DNA from: VYFG01 sp965248685
Lineage (GTDB): Bacteria; Pseudomonadota; Gammaproteobacteria; Arenicellales; Poriferihabitantaceae
Assembly (NCBI GenBank): GCA_965248685.1
Contig: CBDFKC010000002.1
Span: 930,001-994,000, forward strand
Reading direction: 5' to 3'
Length of the DNA stretch: 64,000 nucleotides
The notes under the pieces were generated by a model. It had not been told where the DNA came from. It ran no database searches and saw only the letters and a list, made by a program, of their open reading frames with translations. The translations under genes were made by a program, and so were the position numbers. Of the stretch, positions 1 to 8,861 are shown one piece after another (the first letter of the stretch is position 1; each line of letters starts with the position of its first letter).

Positions 1-465
1 GTCCGGATCGTAGTAGTTGATTCGGGCATCCACGTTCCTAGTCAAAATTTCGAGACCAACGCCCCATTGACTCCACATATTATCCCGCACGGACCGACGG
101 CGATCATAAAATACGTTGGCGCCTACAATCGCTTTATTGTTACCGATCATTGTTCGGTAACCCAGGCCAAGATTACCCTCAGCATCGCCTTCATCTTTAA
201 GCGCAGCCCTGGGGTTAAAAAACAGCAAGCTGTTCTTGTCCTTTTTTAGCGGAACGATAAAGCTGAGAAATCCTTCACCGGTTTTGTCACCGATACGACC
301 ACCAATTGTGGTTTGCCCCGAGCCCAGGGCGGTACCTGACTCTCCCAGGGCAATCGGTGAAGACAAATAGAGCGCAGAAACTAACGCCAGGGAAACTTTT
401 TTGATTAACGGTTTTAACCACAACGCGATTCCATTAGCCGGCATCCAGAATTTCATCGAATTCAT
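1..465 (-). CDS. Inverse autotransporter beta-domain protein (5' part only)
   Basis: Reading the minus strand from an ATG at 465 gives 155 residues open to the left edge. The first about 41 residues look like a signal peptide with a charged start and a hydrophobic stretch (VSLALVSALYLSSPIALG). After it come features of the intimin/invasin-type outer-membrane beta-barrel domain: GGRIGDKTGEGF, a conserved GANVFYDRR, then WSQWGVGLEI and a final RINYYDP. Family members use this N-terminal barrel to export C-terminal adhesin repeats to the cell surface. The passenger lies outside the window, so adhesin function is inferred. A second in-frame ATG lies at 456. It diverges from the transporter operon at 634, with 168 bases between them holding the promoters. 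Confidence 0.8.
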   Translation of the reverse strand, partial: MNSMKFWMPANGIALWLKPLIKKVSLALVSALYLSSPIALGESGTALGSGQTTIGGRIGDKTGEGFLSFIVPLKKDKNSLLFFNPRAALKDEGDAEGNLGLGYRTMIGNNKAIVGANVFYDRRRSVRDNMWSQWGVGLEILTRNVDARINYYDPD

Positions 466-633
466 ACCCTCACTTTCCAATATGCTTGTATAGTATTATT
501 ATTGCCATTCTACCCAATATAACATCCAAATAAATCACTAATTTGGCCAAAATTTATAGATTGCGCCGGATCGGATACTCGCAAACTAGCTACTAATACA
601 AATCATCTGGATTATCGAAGTACTTTGTAACTA

Positions 634-1728
634 ATGGATCAAAGAAAAAAGGGCGAAATATCTATCGTGGGCGCGACCAAAGTCTATGCAGACATAATCG
701 CTGTTAACGACATCAAACTCGTTATATCGGCAGGAACTTACTGTTGCTTGCTAGGGCCTTCGGGCTGCGGTAAAACCACGACGTTACGCATGGTTGCCGG
801 CCATGAAACACCCGAGCGTGGCACGATTTCAATTGATGGCAAGAATATTACCCAGCTTGCCCCGGCGCAGCGGCCGACGTCAATGATGTTTCAAAATTAT
901 GCCTTGTTTCCCCATCTTAGCTGTCTGGATAACGTTGCCTTTAGTTTAAGAATGCAGGGACAAGATCGCATTACCCGACACACCCGGGCCCGGGAAATGC
1001 TCGCCCTGGTGCATATGGAAGAATATGCCGATCGCTTTCCGGCCCAGCTTTCCGGCGGACAGCAGCAGAGAATTGCCCTGGCCCGCGCTTTGATCACCAA
1101 TCCTTCGGTTCTGCTGCTGGATGAACCTCTTTCCGCGCTGGATCCATTTCTCAGAGTCAAAATGCGAGCCGAACTAAAACGACTGCAGCGAGAGCTGAAT
1201 ATAACTTTTCTCCATGTCACCCATTCCCAGCAAGAGGCTATGGCAGTGGCAGATTTAGTGGTAGTAATGAATAATGGGGAAATAGACCAGGCAGCTCCGC
1301 CCCGAGACGTATATAACGCTCCCGGATCAGAATTTGTCGCACGATTTATCGGTGGGCATAACGTGATCACCGGTCAATTGGCAACCTCCCTTGAATCAGG
1401 ATTCGAAGTAAACACCAGTAATGGTATTGTTTTTAAGTCCACTAAATCTACTTCGGTTCAGGCTGGTGATGCCACAGTCGCATTACGCTCAGACAAAATA
1501 AGTGTTTCAAGAGAGAGCGCCAAGGATAATAAAGTGAATTCGGTGTCAGCCAAAGTCGGTGGCATCGAGTATCAGGGGGCTGCGGTCAGAATTGATCTGG
1601 ACCTGCCCCGTGATCAGCTATTTTCGGTTCTGTTGAATGAAGAGCAGTTTTTTCAATCAGGAATCAACACCGGCGATATGGTCATCGCCAGCTGGGAACA
1701 ATCCGCTATCCACTTGGTAGGATCCTGA
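634..1728 (+). CDS. ABC importer ATP-binding protein (PotA/spermidine-putrescine type)
   Basis: Cytoplasmic ATPase that would power uptake through the two permeases encoded downstream. The 364-residue length fits the PotA/FbpC/UgpC-like group. Visible motifs are Walker A GPSGCGKTT at residues 41-49, the Q-loop FQNYALFPH, the ABC signature LSGGQQQR, Walker B VLLLDEPLSALD and the H-loop VTHSQQEA. The last about 120 residues form the regulatory TOBE-like part. First gene of a five-gene operon (ATPase, binding protein, two permeases, racemase). No good Shine-Dalgarno precedes the ATG, which is the only clear start. Substrate class is inferred from the binding protein and racemase, not from this protein. 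Confidence 0.9.
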   Translation: MDQRKKGEISIVGATKVYADIIAVNDIKLVISAGTYCCLLGPSGCGKTTTLRMVAGHETPERGTISIDGKNITQLAPAQRPTSMMFQNYALFPHLSCLDNVAFSLRMQGQDRITRHTRAREMLALVHMEEYADRFPAQLSGGQQQRIALARALITNPSVLLLDEPLSALDPFLRVKMRAELKRLQRELNITFLHVTHSQQEAMAVADLVVVMNNGEIDQAAPPRDVYNAPGSEFVARFIGGHNVITGQLATSLESGFEVNTSNGIVFKSTKSTSVQAGDATVALRSDKISVSRESAKDNKVNSVSAKVGGIEYQGAAVRIDLDLPRDQLFSVLLNEEQFFQSGINTGDMVIASWEQSAIHLVGS

Positions 1729-1774
1729 AAAAATCCCAGTATAACTTGCACTAAAAATTAATGAGGAAAAAGTT

Positions 1775-3067
1775 ATGAAGAAAAACAGTGAAAAGGGTAG
1801 TCCAGAATCAAACAGCCGACGTTCGGTTCTGAAAAAAGCAACGGTAGCGGCTGTTGGCGCGGGGGCCCTCGGCGGCTTTCCCATGATATGGGCCCAGAAT
1901 ATTAAAAACGTTACGCTGCGCCAGTTCGGCACCGGCGTATCCAATATCAACGATATAGCCAAGAAGTGTAAAGAAGATCTCGGCTTTACTCTACAGATGA
2001 CCGCTTTGGATACCGATACTACTGCCCAACGGGTAGCAACTCAGCCCAAGGCATTTGATATCGCCGACATCGAGTACTTTACTTTGAAGAAAGTCTGGGG
2101 CGCGGGAAATATGCAGCCAATGCAGATCAGCCGGCTCGACCACTTCGATAAAATCGTGGGCATTTTTAAGGACGGACGACTTACCCCTGAATCTAACATC
2201 GCTCAGGGTACCGCACCCCATACCGTGAGCTTCGTCGAAAAACCGGGGGACAAAAAATTTGCCAGTGGCATGACCGACTGGTACACCATGGTACCAACTA
2301 TTTATAATGCCGACACCCTGGGTATCCGCCCTGATCTAATCGGTCGCCCCATCAATAGCTGGACCGAACTGCTGAATTCAGAATTCAGGGGCAAGGCCTC
2401 CATCCTCAACATTTCCTCCATCGGCATTATGGACGCCGCCATGGTTTGCGAAGCCATGGGCGCGGTGCAATATGGCGACAAGGGCAATATGACCAAGGAA
2501 GAAATTGACAAGACCATGGCAATTTTCACCGAAGCCAAGAAGGATGGACAGTTTCGTGCGTTCTGGAAATCCTTTGATGAATCGGTCAATTTGATGGCGT
2601 CGGGAGAAGTAGTGATTCAATCCATGTGGTCACCAGCTATTACCAAGGTCCGCTCCCAGGGGATTCCCTGTATTTACCAGCCCCTGAAAGAAGGATATCG
2701 ATCCTGGGGTGGCGGACTCGGCTTGTCGGCCAACCTGAGCGGTATCGAACTCGACGCAGCCTACGAATATATAAACTGGTATCTATCCGGATGGGTTGGC
2801 GGACTGTTGATGCGCCAGGGTTACTATTCCGCTGCACCCGAGACCTCGAAGTTACATATGAACGATGATGAATGGGGCTACTGGTTTGAAGGCAAGGCCG
2901 CCCAGGGCGATATTATCGATCCATTCGGTAACAAACTTGAACCCGCCGGTGCTACTCGGGACGGAGGATCATTCTACGACCGTATGGGCCGGGTTGAATG
3001 CTGGAACTCGGTTATGGATGAAAATCGCTATATGGTTAAAAAGTGGAATGAATTTATCGCCGCCTGA
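1775..3067 (+). CDS. ABC importer periplasmic substrate-binding protein, Tat-exported
   Basis: Family 1/PotD-like extracellular solute-binding protein of 430 residues. The N terminus carries a twin-arginine export signal: SRRSVLKKATVAAVGAGALGG, split as RR at residues 16-17 and a hydrophobic stretch to about residue 37, with cleavage probably after IWAQ. A GAGGAA-type ribosome site (aatgaggaaaaag) sits just before the ATG. It would capture the substrate and deliver it to the permeases at 3174 and 4009. The ligand cannot be read from the sequence. The racemase at the operon end suggests a hydantoin, amino acid or related nitrogen compound. A strong hairpin follows the stop codon, as expected for a binding protein made in excess over the permeases. 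Confidence 0.88.
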   Translation: MKKNSEKGSPESNSRRSVLKKATVAAVGAGALGGFPMIWAQNIKNVTLRQFGTGVSNINDIAKKCKEDLGFTLQMTALDTDTTAQRVATQPKAFDIADIEYFTLKKVWGAGNMQPMQISRLDHFDKIVGIFKDGRLTPESNIAQGTAPHTVSFVEKPGDKKFASGMTDWYTMVPTIYNADTLGIRPDLIGRPINSWTELLNSEFRGKASILNISSIGIMDAAMVCEAMGAVQYGDKGNMTKEEIDKTMAIFTEAKKDGQFRAFWKSFDESVNLMASGEVVIQSMWSPAITKVRSQGIPCIYQPLKEGYRSWGGGLGLSANLSGIELDAAYEYINWYLSGWVGGLLMRQGYYSAAPETSKLHMNDDEWGYWFEGKAAQGDIIDPFGNKLEPAGATRDGGSFYDRMGRVECWNSVMDENRYMVKKWNEFIAA

Positions 3068-3117
3068 GGTCGAACTGACGTTAAGTAATCTTCCAAATAC
3101 CGGGTAAATTCAATCCC

Positions 3118-3143
3118 GCGTCCACTGCCAAGGCAGTGGACGC
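3118..3143. other. Perfect intercistronic hairpin after the binding-protein gene
   Basis: The arms GCGTCCACTGCC (3118-3129) and GGCAGTGGACGC (3132-3143) are perfect inverted repeats separated by AA, in the 106-base gap between binding protein and first permease. There is no T-run after it, so full termination is unlikely. Such hairpins often stabilise the upstream message or attenuate readthrough, giving more binding protein than membrane protein. That role is inferred from position. Confidence 0.75.
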
Positions 3144-3173
3144 ACCACAGCGACGATAAAAACTTTAAAGTCT

Positions 3174-4007
3174 GTGCGTTATCTCCAAATCCTGCCGCTG
3201 ATCGTCACGCTATTATTTTTTTTGATCGGCCCCATCATCCTGATCGGAATTGTCAGCTTCTGGGACTATTCGGAATTTGATCTAATTCCGGATTTTGTCT
3301 GGACCAACTATGTTGAGTTATTCGAATCATCGATTACCTATAAAATCTACTTAAGCACCCTCAAGTTCACCTTTTTAACCTGGGTTTTTACCCTGCTGAT
3401 CGGCTTTACCGTGTCCTACTTCCTGGCCTTTCATGTGCGCCAGCTGCGCTGGCAAATTGTCCTGTTTCTGATTTGCACAATTCCATTCTGGACCTCGAAC
3501 ATTATCCGGATGATTGCCTGGATTCCAGTATTGGGGCGCAACGGGTTAATCAATAAATCACTGGTCAGTCTTGGGGTAGTCGACAAGCCGATTGACTGGT
3601 TACTGTTTTCAGATTTTGCGGTAGTTCTGGCATTCGTCCATTTGTTCACCTTGTTTATGGTGGTTCCCATTTTTAATTCCATGATGCGGATAGATCGGTC
3701 CATCATCGAAGCAGCCCAGGATTCCGGCGCCAGTGCTTTGCGCACGCTCTGGCATGTAATTCTTCCTCTGTGCAAACCCGGAATTATGATCGGTACTATT
3801 TTTGTAATTACACTGGTGATGGGGGATTTCGTTACGGTGCAAATGATGTCAGGAGGACAGAGTGCCTCAGTGGGCGTCGCGATGAATAATAAACGGGCGT
3901 TGCTGCAGTATCCGGCGGCTGCAGCGGACGCGATTATATTGTTGATCGTTGTTTTAATTCTGGTAGCACTTCTAATGCGATCAGTAAACATTCGTAAGGA
4001 GCTGTAA
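3174..4007 (+). CDS. ABC importer permease subunit 1 (PotB type)
   Basis: Inner-membrane permease with about six hydrophobic segments and the cytoplasmic EAA loop that contacts the ATPase (EAAQDSGASALRTLW, with the invariant Gly). The 277-residue length fits the family. The start is GTG at 3174, directly ahead of the first transmembrane segment LQILPLIVTLLFFLIGPI; no in-frame ATG is available nearby. It pairs with the permease beginning one base after its stop codon. Confidence 0.88.
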   Translation: MRYLQILPLIVTLLFFLIGPIILIGIVSFWDYSEFDLIPDFVWTNYVELFESSITYKIYLSTLKFTFLTWVFTLLIGFTVSYFLAFHVRQLRWQIVLFLICTIPFWTSNIIRMIAWIPVLGRNGLINKSLVSLGVVDKPIDWLLFSDFAVVLAFVHLFTLFMVVPIFNSMMRIDRSIIEAAQDSGASALRTLWHVILPLCKPGIMIGTIFVITLVMGDFVTVQMMSGGQSASVGVAMNNKRALLQYPAAAADAIILLIVVLILVALLMRSVNIRKEL

Positions 4008-4008
4008 C

Positions 4009-4860
4009 TTGTCTACCCTGGAAGGCAAGCGCGGCCGCTCTTTCTATTTCCTGGCAGCCTTTTTTACTGCCTTTGTTCTATTTCTGTATGGCCCTATACT
4101 GGCCATTGTAGTTCTTTCATTTCAGGGTCCGAACGGTGGATTGACGTTTCCTCTGGATGGTGTTTCAGTGCACTGGTTCTTTGAACTATTCAAGGAGCAA
4201 CGGGTAGGTGATTTTAAAAGCTCGTTTATTCGGTCATTTTCCCTGGCGTTGCTGGTCATGTTGCTGACTGTCGTAATTTCCCTCGCCGCAGGGCTCGCCT
4301 TTCGCAAGAAATTCTTTGGCTCCGCGGTGGTGTTCTATATTGCCGTTGCCAGTCTAATCGTACCGTCAATTCTGATTACTCTGGGGATCGGTCTGATGTA
4401 CGATCGCCTGGACCTCGAAGCCAGCTGGTATAGTTCAGGTTTAGGCGCTCATCTGACCTGGACTCTGCCCTTCGGACTACTTATTATGTTTGCGGTATTC
4501 AACCGCTTTGACAAAGCCTATGAAGAAGCCGCAAGGGACCTCGGCGCATCACCCTGGCAGGTGATACGGCATGTCATCATTCCAATAATTGGCCCGAGTT
4601 TAATCGGGGTTGGTTTATTTGGATTCACTCTGAGTTTCGATGAATTTGCCCGATCCTTGTTAGCGGTCGGCGTAACCAACACATTACCCCTGGAGATTTT
4701 TGGGATGACCACCACGGTGACTACGCCGACGTTGTACGCTCTGGGAACGGTGACTACAGCGGTATCGTTTTTAATTATTTTGATTTCGTTTACGGCTATC
4801 GCGTTATCTCAGCGGCGCCGGCGTAAACAGGGCAGCGATGCTGGCAAGGGAATGGTTTAG
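4009..4860 (+). CDS. ABC importer permease subunit 2 (PotC type)
   Basis: Second inner-membrane permease, 283 residues, about six transmembrane segments and an EAA loop EAARDLGASPWQVIRHV. Start is TTG at 4009, supported by the ribosome site AAGGAGCT at 3996-4003 and by near-contact with the previous stop, which points to translational coupling. With the upstream permease it forms the heterodimeric channel. A basic tail (SQRRRRKQ) closes the protein on the cytoplasmic side. Confidence 0.88.
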   Translation: MSTLEGKRGRSFYFLAAFFTAFVLFLYGPILAIVVLSFQGPNGGLTFPLDGVSVHWFFELFKEQRVGDFKSSFIRSFSLALLVMLLTVVISLAAGLAFRKKFFGSAVVFYIAVASLIVPSILITLGIGLMYDRLDLEASWYSSGLGAHLTWTLPFGLLIMFAVFNRFDKAYEEAARDLGASPWQVIRHVIIPIIGPSLIGVGLFGFTLSFDEFARSLLAVGVTNTLPLEIFGMTTTVTTPTLYALGTVTTAVSFLIILISFTAIALSQRRRRKQGSDAGKGMV

Positions 4861-4863
4861 GCT

Positions 4864-5616
4864 ATGCGCCTACTATTAATAAATCCCAATACCACAAAGT
4901 CAATGACGGACCTCGCGTTATCCGCCGCCCGCACCCAGATATCTGCCGATGTGGAAATTATCGGTGCGACGTCATCCTATGGTCCCAAGAGTATCGAGGG
5001 TTACTACGACGAAGTATTTGCCATACCGCCAATGTTGGAACAGATTCGTCATTTCGGCGATCAAATCGATGGTGTTGTTATTGCCTGCTTTGACGATACC
5101 GGAGTGGACGCTGCCAGAACCCTGGTTGATGTGCCGGTCATGGGTATTTGTCAGGCGGCGATGCAAACTGCTTCGATTCTGGCCAATAGTTTTAGCGTTA
5201 TAACCACTCTGGGGCGGTCCATTCCGGCGCTTGAACATCTAGTTGTAAAATACGGATATTCTCATCAGTGCAAGAACGTCCGGGCCTCTGAAATTCCGGT
5301 TCTTGATCTCGACAAACCGGGCAGTAAGGCAGAACAGATCATCGGAATAGAAATAGAAATGGCTTTAGAAACCGATGGCGCCGAAGCGATTGTACTTGGC
5401 TGCGCCGGCATGGTTGATCTGGCAAAAAGATTGTCAGATCAGTATGCCGTTCCGGTAATTGAAGGTGTGGCCCCCGCGATTAAAATCATCGAAGGGCTTG
5501 CAACCCTTGGTTTAAAAAACAGTAAGCGACAGGGGTATGCTAGACCCCGTCAAAAAACCTATGACGGGGATTTTGAAAAGTATTCTCCTGAACAGATCGC
5601 TAATCAGCCTAAATGA
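4864..5616 (+). CDS. Asp/Glu/hydantoin racemase family protein
   Basis: Cytosolic cofactor-independent racemase fold of 250 residues. It opens with the family hallmark MRLLLINPNTTKSMT and has the two expected catalytic-cysteine regions: IACFDDTG near residue 79 and LGCAGM near residue 179. Members racemise 5-substituted hydantoins, aspartate or glutamate, or are allantoin racemases. It starts 3 bases after the permease stop, so the operon probably imports the compound this enzyme acts on. Exact substrate unknown. Its 3' end overlaps the decayed monooxygenase on the other strand. Confidence 0.82.
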   Translation: MRLLLINPNTTKSMTDLALSAARTQISADVEIIGATSSYGPKSIEGYYDEVFAIPPMLEQIRHFGDQIDGVVIACFDDTGVDAARTLVDVPVMGICQAAMQTASILANSFSVITTLGRSIPALEHLVVKYGYSHQCKNVRASEIPVLDLDKPGSKAEQIIGIEIEMALETDGAEAIVLGCAGMVDLAKRLSDQYAVPVIEGVAPAIKIIEGLATLGLKNSKRQGYARPRQKTYDGDFEKYSPEQIANQPK

Positions 5617-5983
5617 TGAACCTCTCCCACGCCATACACTGGAGTGGGAATAATTTTCATGTGGGCTTTTATCTGCAACCATAGAAATTGGGAATAGTGC
5701 CTGGACTGATGCAGATTACTCCCGTGAAACCATAGCGCATCTTGTTGGGTGGGTTTCCACATATTGCGTAGCTCTCCTTCCCAAGGTCCCGCGTCTTTGG
5801 TGGTATCTGAACACAGTCCCCAACACTTCCCGACTGTATCCGCAACATTCTGGGGGATAATCCTGGCAGCCCAGCCGTTCATGGACCCATAACCAGTGTA
5901 ATGTATTACCGGGTTTGCTCGGATTGACCGCTCTATTCAGCAATCCGATGTCCAACCTCTCTGGCTCTATACAAACCGCAATT
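5604..5983 (-). pseudogene. C-terminal remnant of a flavin-containing monooxygenase, frameshifted
   Basis: On the minus strand one frame reads GLLNRAVNPSKPG, then the reading must shift to continue as VIHYTGYGSMNGWAARI near 5910, followed by WEGELRNMWKPTQQ, LWFHGSNLHQSRHYSQF and the end IPTPVYGVGEVHHLG. These stretches match the C-terminal part of the NAD(P)/FAD-dependent (CzcO/BVMO-like) flavin monooxygenases as I know them. The N-terminal FAD and NADP domains (several hundred residues) are missing; the space upstream is occupied by the lipoprotein gene, which ends at 5989. A clear broken gene rather than a small functional protein. Confidence 0.75.
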
Positions 5984-5988
5984 CGAAT

Positions 5989-7035
5989 CTATCGAGTTAC
6001 CTTCAATCGCCAAATTCCCCATTCAACACCACGAGTTGAGCGAAAAAACAAATAGGTGCCGTCCTCAGACCAGCGCGGCAAGTCATCCCGGGAAATATTT
6101 GAGGTAACCTGCTGGGATTTGCCATCGGAAACCCGATAAACAAAAATATCCCTGCTTTCGGGTCCAATTTTCGGATCCTCCTTAACGTAGGCAATAAAAC
6201 GTCCGCTGGGATCGGCTTCGGCATGAATACTGTTTAGTCCGGCATTCGAAATGAGTTCGGTCCGTTCCGTACCATCCGCATTAATTCTCCAGACATTATA
6301 GTTTGTAGTGGACTCGTCCTGATTTTGATACAAAATTTGTTCGTCCCCCAACCAGGTGGGATATTCGCCGAACCCCATCTGGGTCGCTACCGCTCCGGTA
6401 GTGGTGGTGAACCAAATCTCAAAAGGTTCCTCGATATCTTCTTTTACTGAATACAATAGATATTCCCCATTCGGCGATTCGGACGGCCAGCGCACCAGGA
6501 ATCCAGGGGCGCCAATACGCGTCATATTGCCGGTACCCTGGGCCGGCATACGCCATATGTAATTGGTACGAGAACCTTTGCGTCCTCGCACCGAAGAAAA
6601 ATAGACGCTTTCACCGTCCTTGGACACCGACGGGGTAAAGTGAAAATTGGTAGTCGATGTTAAACGCGCATTTGCAGAGGCAATTTTCCACAAGTCCAGG
6701 CCCTCGTCGCCATTTTCGTTCAGCATAGACGCGACAACCTGGCCGTTACCCCCCACATCATAATAGTTGAGACTCGACCCCAGGGTTGCATATTTTTCCG
6801 GTGTCGGCAGATTCTTTAATCCAGCGTCTACCACTCCAAGTTCAGCCGGTTCGTTATAGCCAAAAAATCGGTAGTAGTGAGAATCGGTGTCGTTATCGAT
6901 TTCAAATTGTTCAACAAATACCGTTACTGGTGCAGTCGGAACTTCGTCATTGGAAGTGGTCGCGCAGCCGGTCAGAACCAGCGCCAAATATATTGGTATT
7001 AACCTGAAAAACTGCCTAGTAGTGTTCATTCTCAA
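5989..7035 (-). CDS. TolB-like beta-propeller lipoprotein
   Basis: 348 residues. The N terminus is a lipoprotein signal with lipobox LTGC (Cys at residue 24), so the protein should be acylated and membrane-anchored in the envelope. The rest contains repeated WD40-like/PD40 blades, for example GESVYFSSVRGRKG, GEYLLYSVKED and GTYLFFRSTRGVEWGIW, typical of the TolB C-terminal propeller. No enzyme motif is visible. It probably binds another protein or carbohydrate. It is not the tol-pal tolB, because no tol/pal genes are near. Divergent from the K+ channel gene. Confidence 0.75.
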   Translation of the reverse strand: MRMNTTRQFFRLIPIYLALVLTGCATTSNDEVPTAPVTVFVEQFEIDNDTDSHYYRFFGYNEPAELGVVDAGLKNLPTPEKYATLGSSLNYYDVGGNGQVVASMLNENGDEGLDLWKIASANARLTSTTNFHFTPSVSKDGESVYFSSVRGRKGSRTNYIWRMPAQGTGNMTRIGAPGFLVRWPSESPNGEYLLYSVKEDIEEPFEIWFTTTTGAVATQMGFGEYPTWLGDEQILYQNQDESTTNYNVWRINADGTERTELISNAGLNSIHAEADPSGRFIAYVKEDPKIGPESRDIFVYRVSDGKSQQVTSNISRDDLPRWSEDGTYLFFRSTRGVEWGIWRLKVTR

Positions 7036-7176
7036 TCACCTCGTAATATCCTATTTATAATTCGGAACATGCTAACTTACTTTTTGTCTTTCCTCAATAT
7101 GGTGGGTTAACAACTTACCTTTTTGCGATTGACCAGTGTATGTTAGATTGCGCTATCTGACTTAACGGGAAAAACC

Positions 7177-7623
7177 ATGCTTACCACGCAATTATTGTTT
7201 GGCACCTCAGTTATTGTGATTCTTGTGGTATTTCACGTTCTTGGATTAATCTGGATTGCCCGACTGCTCAAACAGCCACCCCTAAGCAAAAACAATAACT
7301 CTCCCGTTCTCGCAATGCTGCTGCTTCTGGTTATCGCTGTATTTGGCATCATTTTGTTGCATTCTATTGAAGCCTGGGGTTGGGCGATAATCTATTTTTA
7401 CATTGGAGAGTTTCAGTCTATGGAAGATGCGCTCTACTTCTCCGTCGTCACCAGCACCACACTGGGTTATGGCGATGTCATCCTGACCCCGACTTGGCGC
7501 TTACTTTCAAGTTTTGAAGCCATGGGGGGGCTCATACTATTCAGCACCAGTACCGCCTTCCTGTTGGGACTGATGAGTCGGATGTTCGACGGAGTAATCG
7601 GTCAGAAAGGCTCAAAAACCTAG
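7177..7623 (+). CDS. Small potassium-channel family membrane protein
   Basis: 148 residues with three to four hydrophobic segments (about residues 5-28, 45-72, 113-135) and a pore loop carrying the K+ selectivity signature TTLGYGDV near residues 91-98. This is the ion-channel (Ion_trans_2) core without a regulatory RCK domain, so gating control is not visible. It would sit in the inner membrane. Its stop overlaps by 4 bases the stop of the convergent threonine aldolase gene. Confidence 0.8.
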   Translation: MLTTQLLFGTSVIVILVVFHVLGLIWIARLLKQPPLSKNNNSPVLAMLLLLVIAVFGIILLHSIEAWGWAIIYFYIGEFQSMEDALYFSVVTSTTLGYGDVILTPTWRLLSSFEAMGGLILFSTSTAFLLGLMSRMFDGVIGQKGSKT

Positions 7624-8663
7624 CAGTGCCGCGCTACTGCCGCAATTATCTGGTCGACCTCTGATGCTCCTGAATTCCATGCCGCCACGAAACGAATCGC
7701 GGTGCCATCCAGTTCCTCATCATTAATATCGAGCCCCTCGCTTTGTAACCCTTGAACTGTCGCAGCAGAAAGTTTCACGAACACCTCGTTTGACTGGGTC
7801 GGATAGGCCAGCTTTACCCCCGGAAGCGTGGCCAAACCATTGCTCAAACGAGCTGCCATGGCGTTGGCCTGGCGAGCATTACGTAGCCAGATATCATCGG
7901 TCAGGTAGGCAACAAGTTGAGCTGATATAAAGCGCATTTTCGACAATAACTGGCCTGATCTTTTTCGCAGAAAGGCGAAATCGCCAACCAGATCGGAATC
8001 AAAAAAAATGACGGCTTCCGCTGCTAAACATCCGTTTTTTGTTCCTCCCAGGGAAAGCACCTGGACACCAGATTTCCAGGTCATTTCAGCAGGGGTGGCG
8101 TCCAGAGCTACCATAGCATTGGCGAATCTGGCGCCATCCATATGGACAGACAAATCATGCTCCCGAGCAACCGCCGAAATCGCCCTGACTTCATCTATTT
8201 GATAGACCGTACCTGACTCACAAGCCTGGGTCAGACTTACTGTGGAAGGCTGAGCATGGTGGACATTACCCCGCCCATAAATTGAGGCTTCAAGGGTCTC
8301 TGCGCTCAATTTGGCATTTTCCCCTTTGATATCGATCAGTTTCGCCCCACCGGTAAACATTTCCGGCGCGCCGCATTCATCGGTATTAATGTGGGATAAC
8401 TCGTGGCAATAAATTTTCCCAAATGTCGGGGTTAGTGCCGATAACGCAAGGGCATTTGATGCCGTACCCGTGGCAACGGGAAACGCGGTAACTGGAGTTT
8501 CAAAAATTTCCGAGAGCCGGGATTCAAGATCAATGGAATAGGTATCATCACCGTAGGAAACAGCGATGCCCTGGTTAGCTGCAATCACGGCTTGCATCAC
8601 CTCTGAACAGGCCGAGGTCACATTATCAGATGCAAATACATTTACGGCTGAATTATCGGACAT
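7620..8663 (-). CDS. ltaE: Threonine aldolase (PLP-dependent, low-specificity type)
   Basis: 347 residues of the fold-type I beta-eliminating lyase/threonine aldolase family. The PLP lysine lies in LSLGGTKNGCLAAEAV, and the preceding HMDGARFANA carries the cofactor-binding Asp. The enzyme splits L-threonine and other beta-hydroxy amino acids into glycine and an aldehyde. Two oxygenases of the PhyH family nearby could make hydroxylated amino acids, and serine-cycle genes could use the glycine; this link is inference. Single gene on the minus strand with a short 5' region. Confidence 0.85.
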   Translation of the reverse strand: MSDNSAVNVFASDNVTSACSEVMQAVIAANQGIAVSYGDDTYSIDLESRLSEIFETPVTAFPVATGTASNALALSALTPTFGKIYCHELSHINTDECGAPEMFTGGAKLIDIKGENAKLSAETLEASIYGRGNVHHAQPSTVSLTQACESGTVYQIDEVRAISAVAREHDLSVHMDGARFANAMVALDATPAEMTWKSGVQVLSLGGTKNGCLAAEAVIFFDSDLVGDFAFLRKRSGQLLSKMRFISAQLVAYLTDDIWLRNARQANAMAARLSNGLATLPGVKLAYPTQSNEVFVKLSAATVQGLQSEGLDINDEELDGTAIRFVAAWNSGASEVDQIIAAVARHC

Positions 8664-8861
8664 ACAATTCTCGCGAAATCAAAAAACGATATGATACCAG
8701 TCGTGATATCCGTTTGATAACGTCAGGTGGCCAGATATTACTGCCTTAATTCTGCGTAATCTACTTCTTTTCCTGGGGAACCATCCTAGACTACCTTTAC
8801 CATATCGGAAATTACTGCGCGATTAGAAATCGACGACATCGTAATCGTATCTTGATTACAG

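Noticed and set aside
67..249. Plus-strand open frame near the left edge
   Set aside because: It is antisense to the inverse autotransporter, whose minus-strand reading gives recognisable family motifs.
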